Assembly (NCBI RefSeq): GCF_003574315.2
Contig: NZ_AP025739.1
Location: 2,976,001-3,040,000, forward strand
DNA: 64,000 bases
Direction of reading: 5' to 3'
Source: Capsulimonas corticalis
GTDB taxonomy: Bacteria; Armatimonadota; Armatimonadia; Armatimonadales; Capsulimonadaceae
Shown: positions 54,002 to 63,700 of the stretch, piece after piece
Position numbering within the stretch: position 1 is the first letter of the stretch
Layout of the letters: each line of letters starts with the position of its first letter
Translations under genes and position numbers: made by a program
Notes under the pieces: model-generated
Database searches by the model: none
Seen by the model: only the letters and a program-made list of their open reading frames with translations
Told to the model about the DNA's origin: nothing

Positions 54002-56437
54002 ATGAGCGCGCCGCTGCCGCCCAATGAGCCTGATCGTCTGGAGTGGCTTCGACAGAGCCGTATTCTGGAGACGCCCTCCGAAGGCGCCTTTGACGGAGTC
54101 ACGCGTCTGGCCGCCGAGGTCTGCGGCGTCCCGATCGCCGCCATCAGCATCCTGGACCGCGAGCATCAGTGGTATCAGTCCATTGTCGGCGTGGATCTGC
54201 GGCAAACGCCGCGCGAAGGCGCTTTCTGCGCGCACACGATTCTCCAGTCGGAGATGCTCATCGTCGAAGACACCACGAGGGACGAACGGTTCGCCGGCAA
54301 TCCCTTTGTGCTCGGCGCTCCCCACGTTCGGTTCTACGCCGGCGCTCCCTTGATCACCTCGGAGGGGCTGGCGATCGGCTCGCTCTGCGTGATCGACCAG
54401 ACGCCCCGGCGGCTGACCTCGCAGCAAGCGGCGATGCTTCAGGTGCTGGCCTCCCAGGTCGCCGGACGAATGGAGCTCCAGCGGCGCATCGCGATGCAGG
54501 ACCAGCTGATCGCCGAGCGCGCCCTGGCGCAGGAGGCTCTGCTTCAGCGCGAGGAAGAACTCAAAGTCATTGTCGAGCATGCGGCGGACGGCGTTTATCT
54601 CTTCGACCCCGACACGCGCCGCATCATCAAATCGAACGCCGCCTTTCGCGCGATGCTCGGTTACTCCGAAGCGGAGATGGCCCACCTCACGATCTACGAT
54701 ATCATCGGGCATGTTCGGTCCAGCATCGACCGGAATATCCGGGCGCTTTCGCAGGGCGAGGAGGTCGCTCTCGGGGAGCGGCAGTATCTGCGCAAGGACG
54801 GCTCCCTCGTGGTCGTCGAAATCAGCGGACGCGTCATCAAGTATGAGGATCGGCTCGCGGTGTGCGTCGTGACCCATGATCTGACGTTGCAGCGCGCGTC
54901 GGACGGCGCGCGTCGGTCGGCCGAAGCAGGCTATCAAAGTCTGTTCGAGAACGCGGCGGAAGGCATCTTCCAGACAACTCCCCAGGGACGGTATTTCCGG
55001 GCGAACTCCGCGCTGGCCCGGATCTACGGTTATGAAACGCCTCGGCAGATGATGGATGAGATCGCCGACGTCTCGACGCAGCTTTATGTGGAGGAGGGGC
55101 GCCGTGATGAGTTCGCGCGCCTGATGAGCGAGCAGGGCGGCGTGACCAACTTTGAGTCGCAGATCCGGCGCAGGGACGGCGGCGTGATATGGATCGCCGA
55201 AAGCGCGCGCCCGGTGTTCAACGATCACGGTCTTCTGGCCTATTACGAAGGCTTCGTGCAGGATATTTCCGACCGCAAAGCCTGGGAGACGCAGCGGGAG
55301 CAAGATCTGCGCGAAGCTCAGTTTCGCGCGGATCACGATTCGCTGACGGATCTGTGGAACCACCGCGCCTTTCATAAGCAGGCGCAGCAGCGCATCGATG
55401 AAGCCGCGCTCCATGGCGGCGCGCTGGCGCTGGTGATGATCGACATCGATAACTTTGAATACTTTAACAGTTTGTACGGCCATGGCGCCGGCGACGAAGT
55501 GCTGCGCATGGTCGCCGCGCGCTTGCAGTCGGTCTGCGGCGCCCGCGACGTGGCGGCTCGCTTTGGCGGCGATGAGTTCGCTTTGCTGATCGACGATGTG
55601 GGCGTTCGCTCAAGAAGCGATGTGGAGCGAGGGCTGAAGGACGGGCTGGGCGGTTTGACGTTTCGACCGGAAGGGCACGACAAGCAGATCCCGGTGACTT
55701 GCTCGGTGGGCGCGGCTGTTTCTCCCACGGAGGGGGAGCGCCGTCTTGACCTTCTGCGTGTCGCGGATGAACGGCTGCGGCGGGCGAAAACGGGCGGCGC
55801 GGAGGAAACGGGCGCGGACCAGATGCGCGCGTATCTGCATCAGTCGATTGACGGGTTCTCCATGCTCGATGCGCTGGTCAACGCGGTGGACAACAAAGAC
55901 CGGTACACCCGCCGGCACTCCGAGGATGTCATGGATCACTGCCTGGCGATCGCGCGCGTGCTGGGGATGGACGAAGAAGGGCGGCATACGCTCGCCGTCG
56001 CCGCGCTGCTACACGATGTCGGCAAGATCGGCGTGCCGGACGCCATTTTGCGCAAGCCGGGGAATCTCACCGACACCGAATACGCCGCGGTCAAGCAGCA
56101 TCCGCAGATGGGCGCGGCGATCGTATCCGCCGTGCCGGGACTGGAAGCGACCCTGGACGCCGTTCGGCATCACCATGAATGCTACAACGGCAAGGGGTAC
56201 CCGATGGGGCTGTGCGGCGAGGAGATCCCGCTGATCGCCCGCATCATGGCGGTGGCGGACGCTTACTCCGCGATGACGATGGATCGTCCCTACCGAAAAG
56301 GCATGGACCCCGAGCGAGCGCTCTCCATTTTGGCGAACGGGGTCGGCGAGCAGTGGGATGAACGCTGTGTGAACGCATTCCTTCAGGCGCATGACGATGA
56401 GAGAACCCCCGCCGCGTACACCCTCCAGGCGGCGTAA
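54002..56437 (+). CDS. GAF-PAS-PAS-GGDEF-HD-GYP cyclic-di-GMP turnover protein
   Basis: 811 residues. Domains: GAF (about 25-160), two PAS (about 178-290 and 305-425), GGDEF (about 440-600) with HDSLTDLWNHRAF and an intact RFGGDEFALL near 521, and HD-GYP (about 620-800) with LLHDVGKIGVPDAI near 672, HHHECYNGKGYP and ADAYSAMT. Both the synthesising (GGDEF) and degrading (HD-GYP) motifs are preserved in one chain, so it may be bifunctional, with GAF/PAS inputs deciding the direction. There are no membrane helices. AGGAAG lies 11 bases before the ATG. It is divergent from the hybrid kinase gene and its stop is 8 bp from the convergent SpoIIE gene. Confidence 0.93.
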   Translation: MSAPLPPNEPDRLEWLRQSRILETPSEGAFDGVTRLAAEVCGVPIAAISILDREHQWYQSIVGVDLRQTPREGAFCAHTILQSEMLIVEDTTRDERFAGNPFVLGAPHVRFYAGAPLITSEGLAIGSLCVIDQTPRRLTSQQAAMLQVLASQVAGRMELQRRIAMQDQLIAERALAQEALLQREEELKVIVEHAADGVYLFDPDTRRIIKSNAAFRAMLGYSEAEMAHLTIYDIIGHVRSSIDRNIRALSQGEEVALGERQYLRKDGSLVVVEISGRVIKYEDRLAVCVVTHDLTLQRASDGARRSAEAGYQSLFENAAEGIFQTTPQGRYFRANSALARIYGYETPRQMMDEIADVSTQLYVEEGRRDEFARLMSEQGGVTNFESQIRRRDGGVIWIAESARPVFNDHGLLAYYEGFVQDISDRKAWETQREQDLREAQFRADHDSLTDLWNHRAFHKQAQQRIDEAALHGGALALVMIDIDNFEYFNSLYGHGAGDEVLRMVAARLQSVCGARDVAARFGGDEFALLIDDVGVRSRSDVERGLKDGLGGLTFRPEGHDKQIPVTCSVGAAVSPTEGERRLDLLRVADERLRRAKTGGAEETGADQMRAYLHQSIDGFSMLDALVNAVDNKDRYTRRHSEDVMDHCLAIARVLGMDEEGRHTLAVAALLHDVGKIGVPDAILRKPGNLTDTEYAAVKQHPQMGAAIVSAVPGLEATLDAVRHHHECYNGKGYPMGLCGEEIPLIARIMAVADAYSAMTMDRPYRKGMDPERALSILANGVGEQWDERCVNAFLQAHDDERTPAAYTLQAA

Positions 56438-56445
56438 GGCGCCCG

Positions 56446-59415
56446 TTACTGGCGGCGCGCCATCAGCACGGCGACATCGTCTCGGAACGCGCCGTTCGCA
56501 AACGCGGCCGCCTGGGAGACCAGCGCCTCCGCCTGCGCTTGAATGTCGGTGTTCGCCGGCGTCCGCGCCAGCAGGCGCCTCAGGCCCGCCGCGCCCAGCA
56601 GCTCCAGACGGCTCGGCCCCGCTTCGCTGATCCCGTCCGTATAGAGCAGCAGCGCGTCGCCCGCCGCGAGCGTGACGCTTTGCTCCTCGTACTCCGCATT
56701 TTCCGCCACGCCCAGCGGCGTACTCATCATCTCCAGCGCTTCGACGGATCCCGCCGCGCGCCGAATCAGCGCGGGCTCGTGCCCGCAGGAGCAAAAGACG
56801 ATCTGCCCTGTGGACGCATCGTAGACGCCGATCCACGCGGTGACGAATCCGATCAGCAGATCGTGGGCGGTCACGATGGAGTTGAGCGCCGTGGCGGCCT
56901 GCGCGGGAGCGCGATAGAGATACAGCGTGGTGCGCAGACTATTGCGGATCAGGGCGAGCTGCTGGGCGGCGGCGAGCCCCTTGCCCGATACATCGCCGAT
57001 CACGATCGCGTACAGCTCTTTGTCGAGGGCAAAGACATCCATGAAGTCTCCGCCGACCGACGCCTCATTCAGCGCGGCGCGGGTGAAGGACCCGATATCC
57101 AGTCCAAGGACATGCTTGGGGATCGCCGGCTGAAGGGCGTCCTGAAGATGGACGGCGATCTGATGCTCGCGCTGCTGGATGCGCGCCGCCTCGATCCCGA
57201 CCCGCAGCTGAGTCGCCACAGCTTCGACCAGCCGGACTTCCTCGTCGGTCCAGTCACGCGCCTCGTCCGCCATAGTGGCGGTCAGAGTCGCCATCAATCC
57301 GGAGGCGTCCGCCAGGGCCACCGATACGCGCGACCGAATTTGCAGCTCCTCCATGTTGGCGAGCGTCTGCGCGGAGAGCGACGAATCCTGGGCGTCCGGG
57401 ATGACGGAAGTGCTGGACCCCGCATACAATTCGTGGAACATCTCCGCGGTGTTGGCGAAGGGATATTCGCCTTCCACGGACGGCAAGTGAGAGCGGCGCC
57501 AGTCGCGGAGGATTCGGACCGTACCGCGCGTTAAGTCATAAAGGGCGATGTAGCACCGGTCCGCGCCCAGCGCGTCGCCCAGCATCGTGGCCGCCATTTC
57601 CTGGATCGTCTCGGGATCCGACGATCCCCGCAAGGCTTCGCCGATCCGATTCAGCAGCGCCTCGCGCTCGGCGCGGGCGCGCTGTTCCGCGAGCAGCCGT
57701 TCGCGCTCCTCCTCCGCCTTTTTCCGCGCGTTGACATTCTGGAAGAAAATCGAGAGGCCGCTTTCCGATGGATAAGCCCGCACGTCAAACCAGCTCTCCA
57801 GCGGCGGGAAAAACTCCTCGAACGCCACGGAGACTCGGTTCTGTACGGCGTGACGGTACTGGCGCTCGAACGTCGATCCCACCGCCTCCGGAAACACATC
57901 CCAGAAGTTCTTATGGAGCATCTCCTCGCGCGTCCGCCGCACGACCACCTCCGCCTGATCGTTGACGTAGGTAAAGCGCCAGTCGGTGTCGAGCGCGATG
58001 AACGCATCGGTAATCGACTCGAGAATACGAGTGATGCTCTCGTGGGCTTCGCGCCGCTCCTCGGCCTCGCGCGCGGCGGCGTTCTGCTGGCGGATGACCT
58101 CCACGGTCAGCCACGTCCGCTCCACCACCGCCTGGAGCATCTCTACTTCTTCGGGATCCCACTGCCTGGGCGTGGGGTGGTGGACCGCGATGACCGACAC
58201 AAGGCGGGAGGAAAGGACCACGGGAGCGGTGATGTGCGAGCGGATGCCGATGGATTCATACATGGCGACGTTCGACTCGATCACCCGCAGAGGGTCAAGC
58301 CGGACGTCCTCCACGGACACAGCTCGGCCCGCCTGATACTCCGCGACGACAAACGGGCCAAACGCGGAGAAAGGAAAGACGCCCACGATGCTCGCCACGG
58401 AGTCGTCTCGGCAGTAATCGGCGACAATCGTGCAGGTGTCGGCGACGAGGTCGATCTCGCCGAAGACGCAGCGCCCGACACCGAGGAATTGCCCCGCCGC
58501 GCGCACGGCGTCCGCGATCACTTCCTCGGGGTCCGAGAGCTTGCGCTGACGCTCCGCAAGATCGGCCAGGAACCGCTCGCGCGCGGCGCGCCGGTTCATC
58601 GCCTCCTCGTTCGCCTTGCGGGCCGAGATATCTAGGGTGATCCCGTCGAAGCGAACTGGGACGCCGTCGTCCTGGTAATGAAAACGTCCCACCGCGCCGA
58701 CCCAGCGCGTGCGTCCATCCGGGGCCAGGGTGCGATACTCGACATCGTAATCGACGCGCTCGGCGAGCGCTCGGTCGATAGCCCGGCGCGTCGGCTCGCG
58801 GTCGTCGGGATGAAGGCGCGAGTAGAAGAGTTCGAAGTCGACTTCGGCGTCCGGCGGCAGGAAAAAATGCTCCTTGCACGCATTGTTCAGGACGATCTTG
58901 TCCAGCGGCCAGTCGCAGTAGAAGGCGCCGATCCGAGGGCCTTCCACGACCAGCTGCAGGTTCCCCTCGCTGCGCCGCAGCGCTTCCTCCGCCCGCGTCC
59001 GCTCCGTAACGTCATGGACCATCCCGATGATCTGCGTGCATCGATCGCGTTCGTCGAAAATCGGGATCGCCTGCACCTCGCCCACGCGTTCGCCGGCGGG
59101 ATACACGGAGGTTTCCCGCCACTCCACGGCGCGCCGCTCGCGGATCGCCTCCGCGTATTTGCCGAGAACGAGCGTAAGCGCCGGCATGGGGATGACGTCC
59201 TGAAGATCGCGTCCGACGACTTGATCCTCGCGCAGCCCCGTCGCCAGGAGGAAGGGCGGATTGACGAACAGAAACCGGTAAATTCCTTCTGGACGCACTT
59301 GGAGGAGGAAGACGATGTCTTTGACGTTGTCCAGAATCAAGGACAGCATCTCCTCATTTTGCCGCAGCGCCTGCGGCAAACTCTCCACGCTGTATTCGCT
59401 GCTGTTGTCTTTCAC
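56446..59415 (-). CDS. PAS-PAS-GAF-PAS-GAF-SpoIIE phosphatase
   Basis: 989 residues from a GTG at 59415; the first ATG is 22 codons later. Sensor modules in order: PAS (about 20-145), PAS with PAC (about 150-275; LHPDDREPTRRAID), GAF (about 295-440), PAS (about 455-580; FIALDTDWRFTYVNDQAE), GAF (about 595-735), then SpoIIE phosphatase (about 760-985). Catalytic motifs are intact: VGGDFMDVFAL, VIGDVSGKGLAAAQ, LYTDGISEAG and FRDDVAVLM. Its GAF and SpoIIE parts closely resemble those of the membrane phosphatase at 25244. It should respond to small ligands or redox and dephosphorylate a STAS-type partner not present in the window. Confidence 0.92.
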   Translation of the reverse strand: MKDNSSEYSVESLPQALRQNEEMLSLILDNVKDIVFLLQVRPEGIYRFLFVNPPFLLATGLREDQVVGRDLQDVIPMPALTLVLGKYAEAIRERRAVEWRETSVYPAGERVGEVQAIPIFDERDRCTQIIGMVHDVTERTRAEEALRRSEGNLQLVVEGPRIGAFYCDWPLDKIVLNNACKEHFFLPPDAEVDFELFYSRLHPDDREPTRRAIDRALAERVDYDVEYRTLAPDGRTRWVGAVGRFHYQDDGVPVRFDGITLDISARKANEEAMNRRAARERFLADLAERQRKLSDPEEVIADAVRAAGQFLGVGRCVFGEIDLVADTCTIVADYCRDDSVASIVGVFPFSAFGPFVVAEYQAGRAVSVEDVRLDPLRVIESNVAMYESIGIRSHITAPVVLSSRLVSVIAVHHPTPRQWDPEEVEMLQAVVERTWLTVEVIRQQNAAAREAEERREAHESITRILESITDAFIALDTDWRFTYVNDQAEVVVRRTREEMLHKNFWDVFPEAVGSTFERQYRHAVQNRVSVAFEEFFPPLESWFDVRAYPSESGLSIFFQNVNARKKAEEERERLLAEQRARAEREALLNRIGEALRGSSDPETIQEMAATMLGDALGADRCYIALYDLTRGTVRILRDWRRSHLPSVEGEYPFANTAEMFHELYAGSSTSVIPDAQDSSLSAQTLANMEELQIRSRVSVALADASGLMATLTATMADEARDWTDEEVRLVEAVATQLRVGIEAARIQQREHQIAVHLQDALQPAIPKHVLGLDIGSFTRAALNEASVGGDFMDVFALDKELYAIVIGDVSGKGLAAAQQLALIRNSLRTTLYLYRAPAQAATALNSIVTAHDLLIGFVTAWIGVYDASTGQIVFCSCGHEPALIRRAAGSVEALEMMSTPLGVAENAEYEEQSVTLAAGDALLLYTDGISEAGPSRLELLGAAGLRRLLARTPANTDIQAQAEALVSQAAAFANGAFRDDVAVLMARRQ

Positions 59416-59599
59416 GAAAAAACGAACCTTACTGCTCCTACGCTCAATCTTCCGGTCTGGTCGAGGCCTCCGCCGTCCGATAAACCCTGGGACGCCGCGA
59501 TCTCATCTCTGTATTGTACCCAAACCGGCATAAGGGCGGTCGCGCTGGAAGTGTGGCGTAGACCAATGAAAACGAGAAAGATCGCTGCATAATAACGAT

Positions 59600-60643
59600 G
59601 TGAAATCCCATTCCCAGTCACCGATCTTCCCACTGCCGCCGCTTGGTCTGGCCGAAACGCCCCTGTCGTTGGACGATCGGCATGTGCTGGCGTCCTTTAG
59701 CGTCGGCGACGTGACCCGCTCCCTTTCTCCCGCCACGGGCGCGGTGAACCGAACGGTGCTGGTGGAAGCGTCCACGGGGATTTTCGTCCTGCGGTGCTCC
59801 CGGCGGGAGCGGACCCGCGTTGAATGGGAACACGCCGCCATTGCGTGGGCCGCGGATCGCGGGGCGCCTGTCTGCCGTCCCATCCCGCTCCCCAGCGGAG
59901 AAACCATCGCGGAGCGGAGTGGGACGTTTTACGCATTGTTTCCGTTTGCGCCAGGACGGCAAATACCGCGCGCCGATTTGCAGCCATCGCATGCGCGGAT
60001 GGCGGGGGCATGTCTGGCGCGTCTCCACGACGTGTTTGCGTCCTTTCCCATGGACCTTGCCCCTCGAAAGAAGCTGGGGGTGGATATCGGAGCGGCGCTG
60101 GCCGTAATCCCACAAATTGAACGGGCGATCCATGAGCGATCCGTGAAGACTGACCTGGAGCGGTCGGCTCTGGCGCAGCTTTCCGGACGGCGGCGTTGGT
60201 TTCAGGCGCTTGAGGGCGGCGATGGCGAAGACATCCAAGAACCGATGGCCGCGCTGCCGCAGTCGATCCTGCATGGAGATTACCAGGAGACAAACCTGTT
60301 CTTCGGCGCCGACGCGGTCGTCGCGGTGATCGACTGGGACCAATGCGGCGCGGGCGCTCGTTCTTATGACGTGCTTCGCGCATTGCACTTGATGCTGGCC
60401 CTCAGTCCCGCGCTTTGCCGCGCGTTTCTTGAAGGTTATCGGAGCGTTCGGGATTTGCCCGATGAGGAACTGGACGCCATGGCCCGCTGCTACGGCGCCC
60501 TTTCCGACAGCAATCTGTGGGTATTCGCGGCGGCGTATTTGGAAAACAATGAGCGCGCGAAGCCATTTATCGGGATTGGCCCATTCGTTCCGTTTTGTGA
60601 GAAGTGGGAGAGAGTCTGGGGCGAGTGTAAAAATCGGGGATGA
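59600..60643 (+). CDS. Phosphotransferase of the aminoglycoside phosphotransferase/homoserine kinase type II fold
   Basis: 347 residues from a GTG at 59600. The kinase fold is recognisable: NRTVLVEASTGIFVLRCS near the nucleotide site, SILHGDYQETNLFF as the catalytic loop (HGD, then N), and VAVIDWDQCG as the Mg-binding DWD. RPIPLPSGETIAERSGTFYAL is typical of the homoserine kinase II/APH group. The substrate is unknown; candidates are amino alcohols, sugars or an antibiotic. It is divergent from the PAS/SpoIIE gene and appears to stand alone. Confidence 0.85.
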   Translation: MKSHSQSPIFPLPPLGLAETPLSLDDRHVLASFSVGDVTRSLSPATGAVNRTVLVEASTGIFVLRCSRRERTRVEWEHAAIAWAADRGAPVCRPIPLPSGETIAERSGTFYALFPFAPGRQIPRADLQPSHARMAGACLARLHDVFASFPMDLAPRKKLGVDIGAALAVIPQIERAIHERSVKTDLERSALAQLSGRRRWFQALEGGDGEDIQEPMAALPQSILHGDYQETNLFFGADAVVAVIDWDQCGAGARSYDVLRALHLMLALSPALCRAFLEGYRSVRDLPDEELDAMARCYGALSDSNLWVFAAAYLENNERAKPFIGIGPFVPFCEKWERVWGECKNRG

Positions 60644-60687
60644 GACGGACGCTCCGTCATACAAGGAGAATCGAAAATTAGGTTTTG

Positions 60688-60721
60688 CCTCAAGCGGAGC
60701 CCAGGCAGGCTCCGCTTGAGG
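60688..60721. terminator. Perfect 14-bp hairpin between convergent genes
   Basis: CCTCAAGCGGAGCC, loop CAGGCA, exact complement. On the minus strand it is followed by CAAAACC rather than a T run. It lies 16 bp past the stop of the GH2 gene. Confidence 0.55.
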
Positions 60722-60736
60722 AAGGCGCATGCGTCG

Positions 60737-63700
60737 TTATGTCCGTGCTTGCGCGGTTTGGGTCGACGTATTGACGGCGCGCAGGGTAAATGAGCCGGAA
60801 AGCGACTTTCCATGGATGGCGTGGATCGCATGATCGGCCACCCAGCTGCCGCTGAGGCCGTGCGGTCCGGCCACTCCACTGCTGGCGAATAGCGCCACGC
60901 CGGCGTCGGCCGTTCCGGCGCGGCCGATCACCGGGCCGTCCGCCGGCAGCAGCGCGAGGCCGGTTCCGTCCGCCGCTGAGAGCGTCAGCCAGTGCAGGCC
61001 GCGCTTGGATGACCGGAACAGGATGTCGCCGGCGTGCGCCGTTCCCGACGGTTCGCCGACATGGCCTGCCGGATAGTCCGTGAAGTACGAGTCTCGCTGC
61101 CAGGTCGTCTGAGTCATGCTGGACGGAATGGCGAACTTGACGCCCTCCTCCCAGAGTTCGGCGTCTGCGGCGGTCCAGTTCAGCGTCCAGTTGACGGTCA
61201 TCTCGGCGTTGGGCTTGATGTCGTAAGTGGACACGAGCGTCCCCAGCGCCGTTCCTCCGGCTCCTGTCAGGACATCGCTGGTTACGGAGACGCGTATTGT
61301 GTTGTCCGCTCCCGGCGCCGCCGAAACCTGGGCGTTGGTGGTGACGGGCGCCTGTTTGGCCTTGTACACTCCATGTTCGTTTCCGGCTTTCCCCTCGCCC
61401 AGATTGAGCGTCGGACCTCCCACGAGCCGGTCGTGACCGTTGACGCGCCAGCTCCGGATGGCTCCGCTGCGCTTGTCGAACACGATCTGCTGAATGGAGT
61501 TGCTGACCGTGAGCGCGTCCGCGCCATCCTGGCTGGTCAGAACGCCGCCGGCGGCCGGCGCGGCCGGCGCTGCGGGCAGGGGGACGCCCGCCACGGCAAG
61601 ATTGAACGCAATGACCGAAGAGCCGTCGGGATGCAGGAACTCCAGCCGCAGAGTCGTCATGCCCTCGGGGGCCGGGAACGACGCCGTTGCGGACTGCATG
61701 GGAGCGCATGAGACATGCTGGACGCCGCTTTTCAGTGTTTCGCCCGCCTTTAGGGCCGTCCAGCGGCAGGTCAGCTCATTCAGATCGGTGAACGAATAGT
61801 GATTGGTGATTGACGCGTCGCAGACGCCGCCGCTCGGGCTGACCGTTCGCGCTCCGACCACGACCGGACTGTAGGCGCTCTTGACGATCCACCATTCGGG
61901 CTTGGGGACACGATAAGCGGAGACGATTCCCTTGTTGTTCTCCTGCCGCATGTGATCCTGGCCGTAGTAGTAGTCGGTCGTATTGTCTTCGTTCTTGTCG
62001 GCGATTCCCTGACCCTGCCACTCCCAGATAAAGGAGCCGAGGATATTCGGAGCCTTCCAGAGCTTATCCCAGGTCTTGATGAGAGTTTCGGACCAGAGAT
62101 CGGACGCGCCGGGATCGTAATCCTGAACTTCCCGCTCATAGAAGGTATGGGGATGTTCGGTAAGATTCGTGCCCCACTTGGTGTTCCGGGCGTAGCGGTC
62201 GATCGAATCCGGGCCGGGATAGTGATCGTCCTGCCAGAGCTGTCCTTTGATGCTCTCGGGATTCTGGCCGGAGACGAACGCCGGGCGGGTCGGGTCCATC
62301 TTGCGGATAAGGTCCGTGACCATCTGGGAATCGATCCCATTGGGGTTTTCGTTGCCCAGGCTCCAGGCGAGAACGCACGGACGGTTCTTATCTCGGGCTA
62401 CTGTCTCTTCCCCGCGCTGAAGCAGATAGGGAGCATAGGCCGTGTCTTTGACCTGATCGTTGATCCAGCAGTACGGAACTTCGTCGAGGATATACATTCC
62501 CTTCTCTTCGCACAGCTCCAAGAACCGCTGGGCATGGTTGTAGTGGCTGGTTCGCACCGCGTTGATGTTGGCGGCCTTCATCAGCGTCAAGTCCTTGATC
62601 CAGTTCTCCTCGGTCAGCGCAAAGCCCTTATCGGCCCAGAAGTCATGGCGACAGATGCCGGTGCACTTGATAGGGACGCCGTTCCACAGCACGACGTTAT
62701 CCTTGACATCGATCTGCCGGAAACCGAAACGCTGTTCGACGCGCTCGATCTCTTTTCCGTCTCCAGTCAAGTGGAAGACAACGTAATACAGATTCGGCTT
62801 CTCCGCCGACCAGAGGGCCGGCGCTTTCACGGGAGCGTCCATCGTGACCTGCGTGGTTCCATCGGCCTGGATGGTTCCTGAGCCCGACAGCGTCACTCCG
62901 GTGGGATGCCCGTCGCCGCTTATCAGCGTCCCCTTGACGGCGACATTTTGCCCCGGCTTGCCTTTGACGTTCAACTGGGCAAAGAGAGTGGCGTCCTTAT
63001 AGTTCGCATTCAGCGGCGTGCGCACCACGATATCGTCGATATGAGTCTGCGGCACGGCGATCAGAGACGTATCCCGATAGATGCCGCCCATCGTCTGGAA
63101 ATCGCCCGTATCGGCGTCAAACGAAGGCGTCGTCTTTGAGACGCGCACGGCGAAAAGATTGCGCTGGCCGGGCTTGACCAGGCCCGTCAGGTCGATCTCC
63201 CAGCCTGTGTAACCACTCTCGTGGTAGCCGGCCTTCTGGCCGTTGATAAACACCTCCGCGCCGTCGAGCGCGCCGTCGAAATGCCAGAAGATCCGTTTGC
63301 CGGCCCAGGATGCGGGGACGTTGACATAGCGCCGATACAGACCGACGGTCTTGTCCACGCGGTCGTAGGTCGGCAGCGAATAACCGGCCATCTCCCAGTT
63401 GGACGGCACATTCATGTTGCGCCATGAGGAATCGTCGAAGCTGGGCGAGGCGAAGGCATCGCGCTGAGCCGGGGTTACATTTGCGTCGACAGGCTTCGGT
63501 GCGGGGGCCCGCCAGACAGCCTCCTGCCCATCTTCGGTCGTACGGATCTGGAACTCCCGCAGCGACGCCCAGTGTTCGGCGGAGTTGTCGAGTACGGTGA
63601 TGCGGAGGTAGCGGACATCAGCGGGCGTCAGCTTCACGGGACCGTCGCCGACTCCCGGCGCGGCGGACGCGTCCGCCAGCGTCGTCCATTTGCCGCCTTG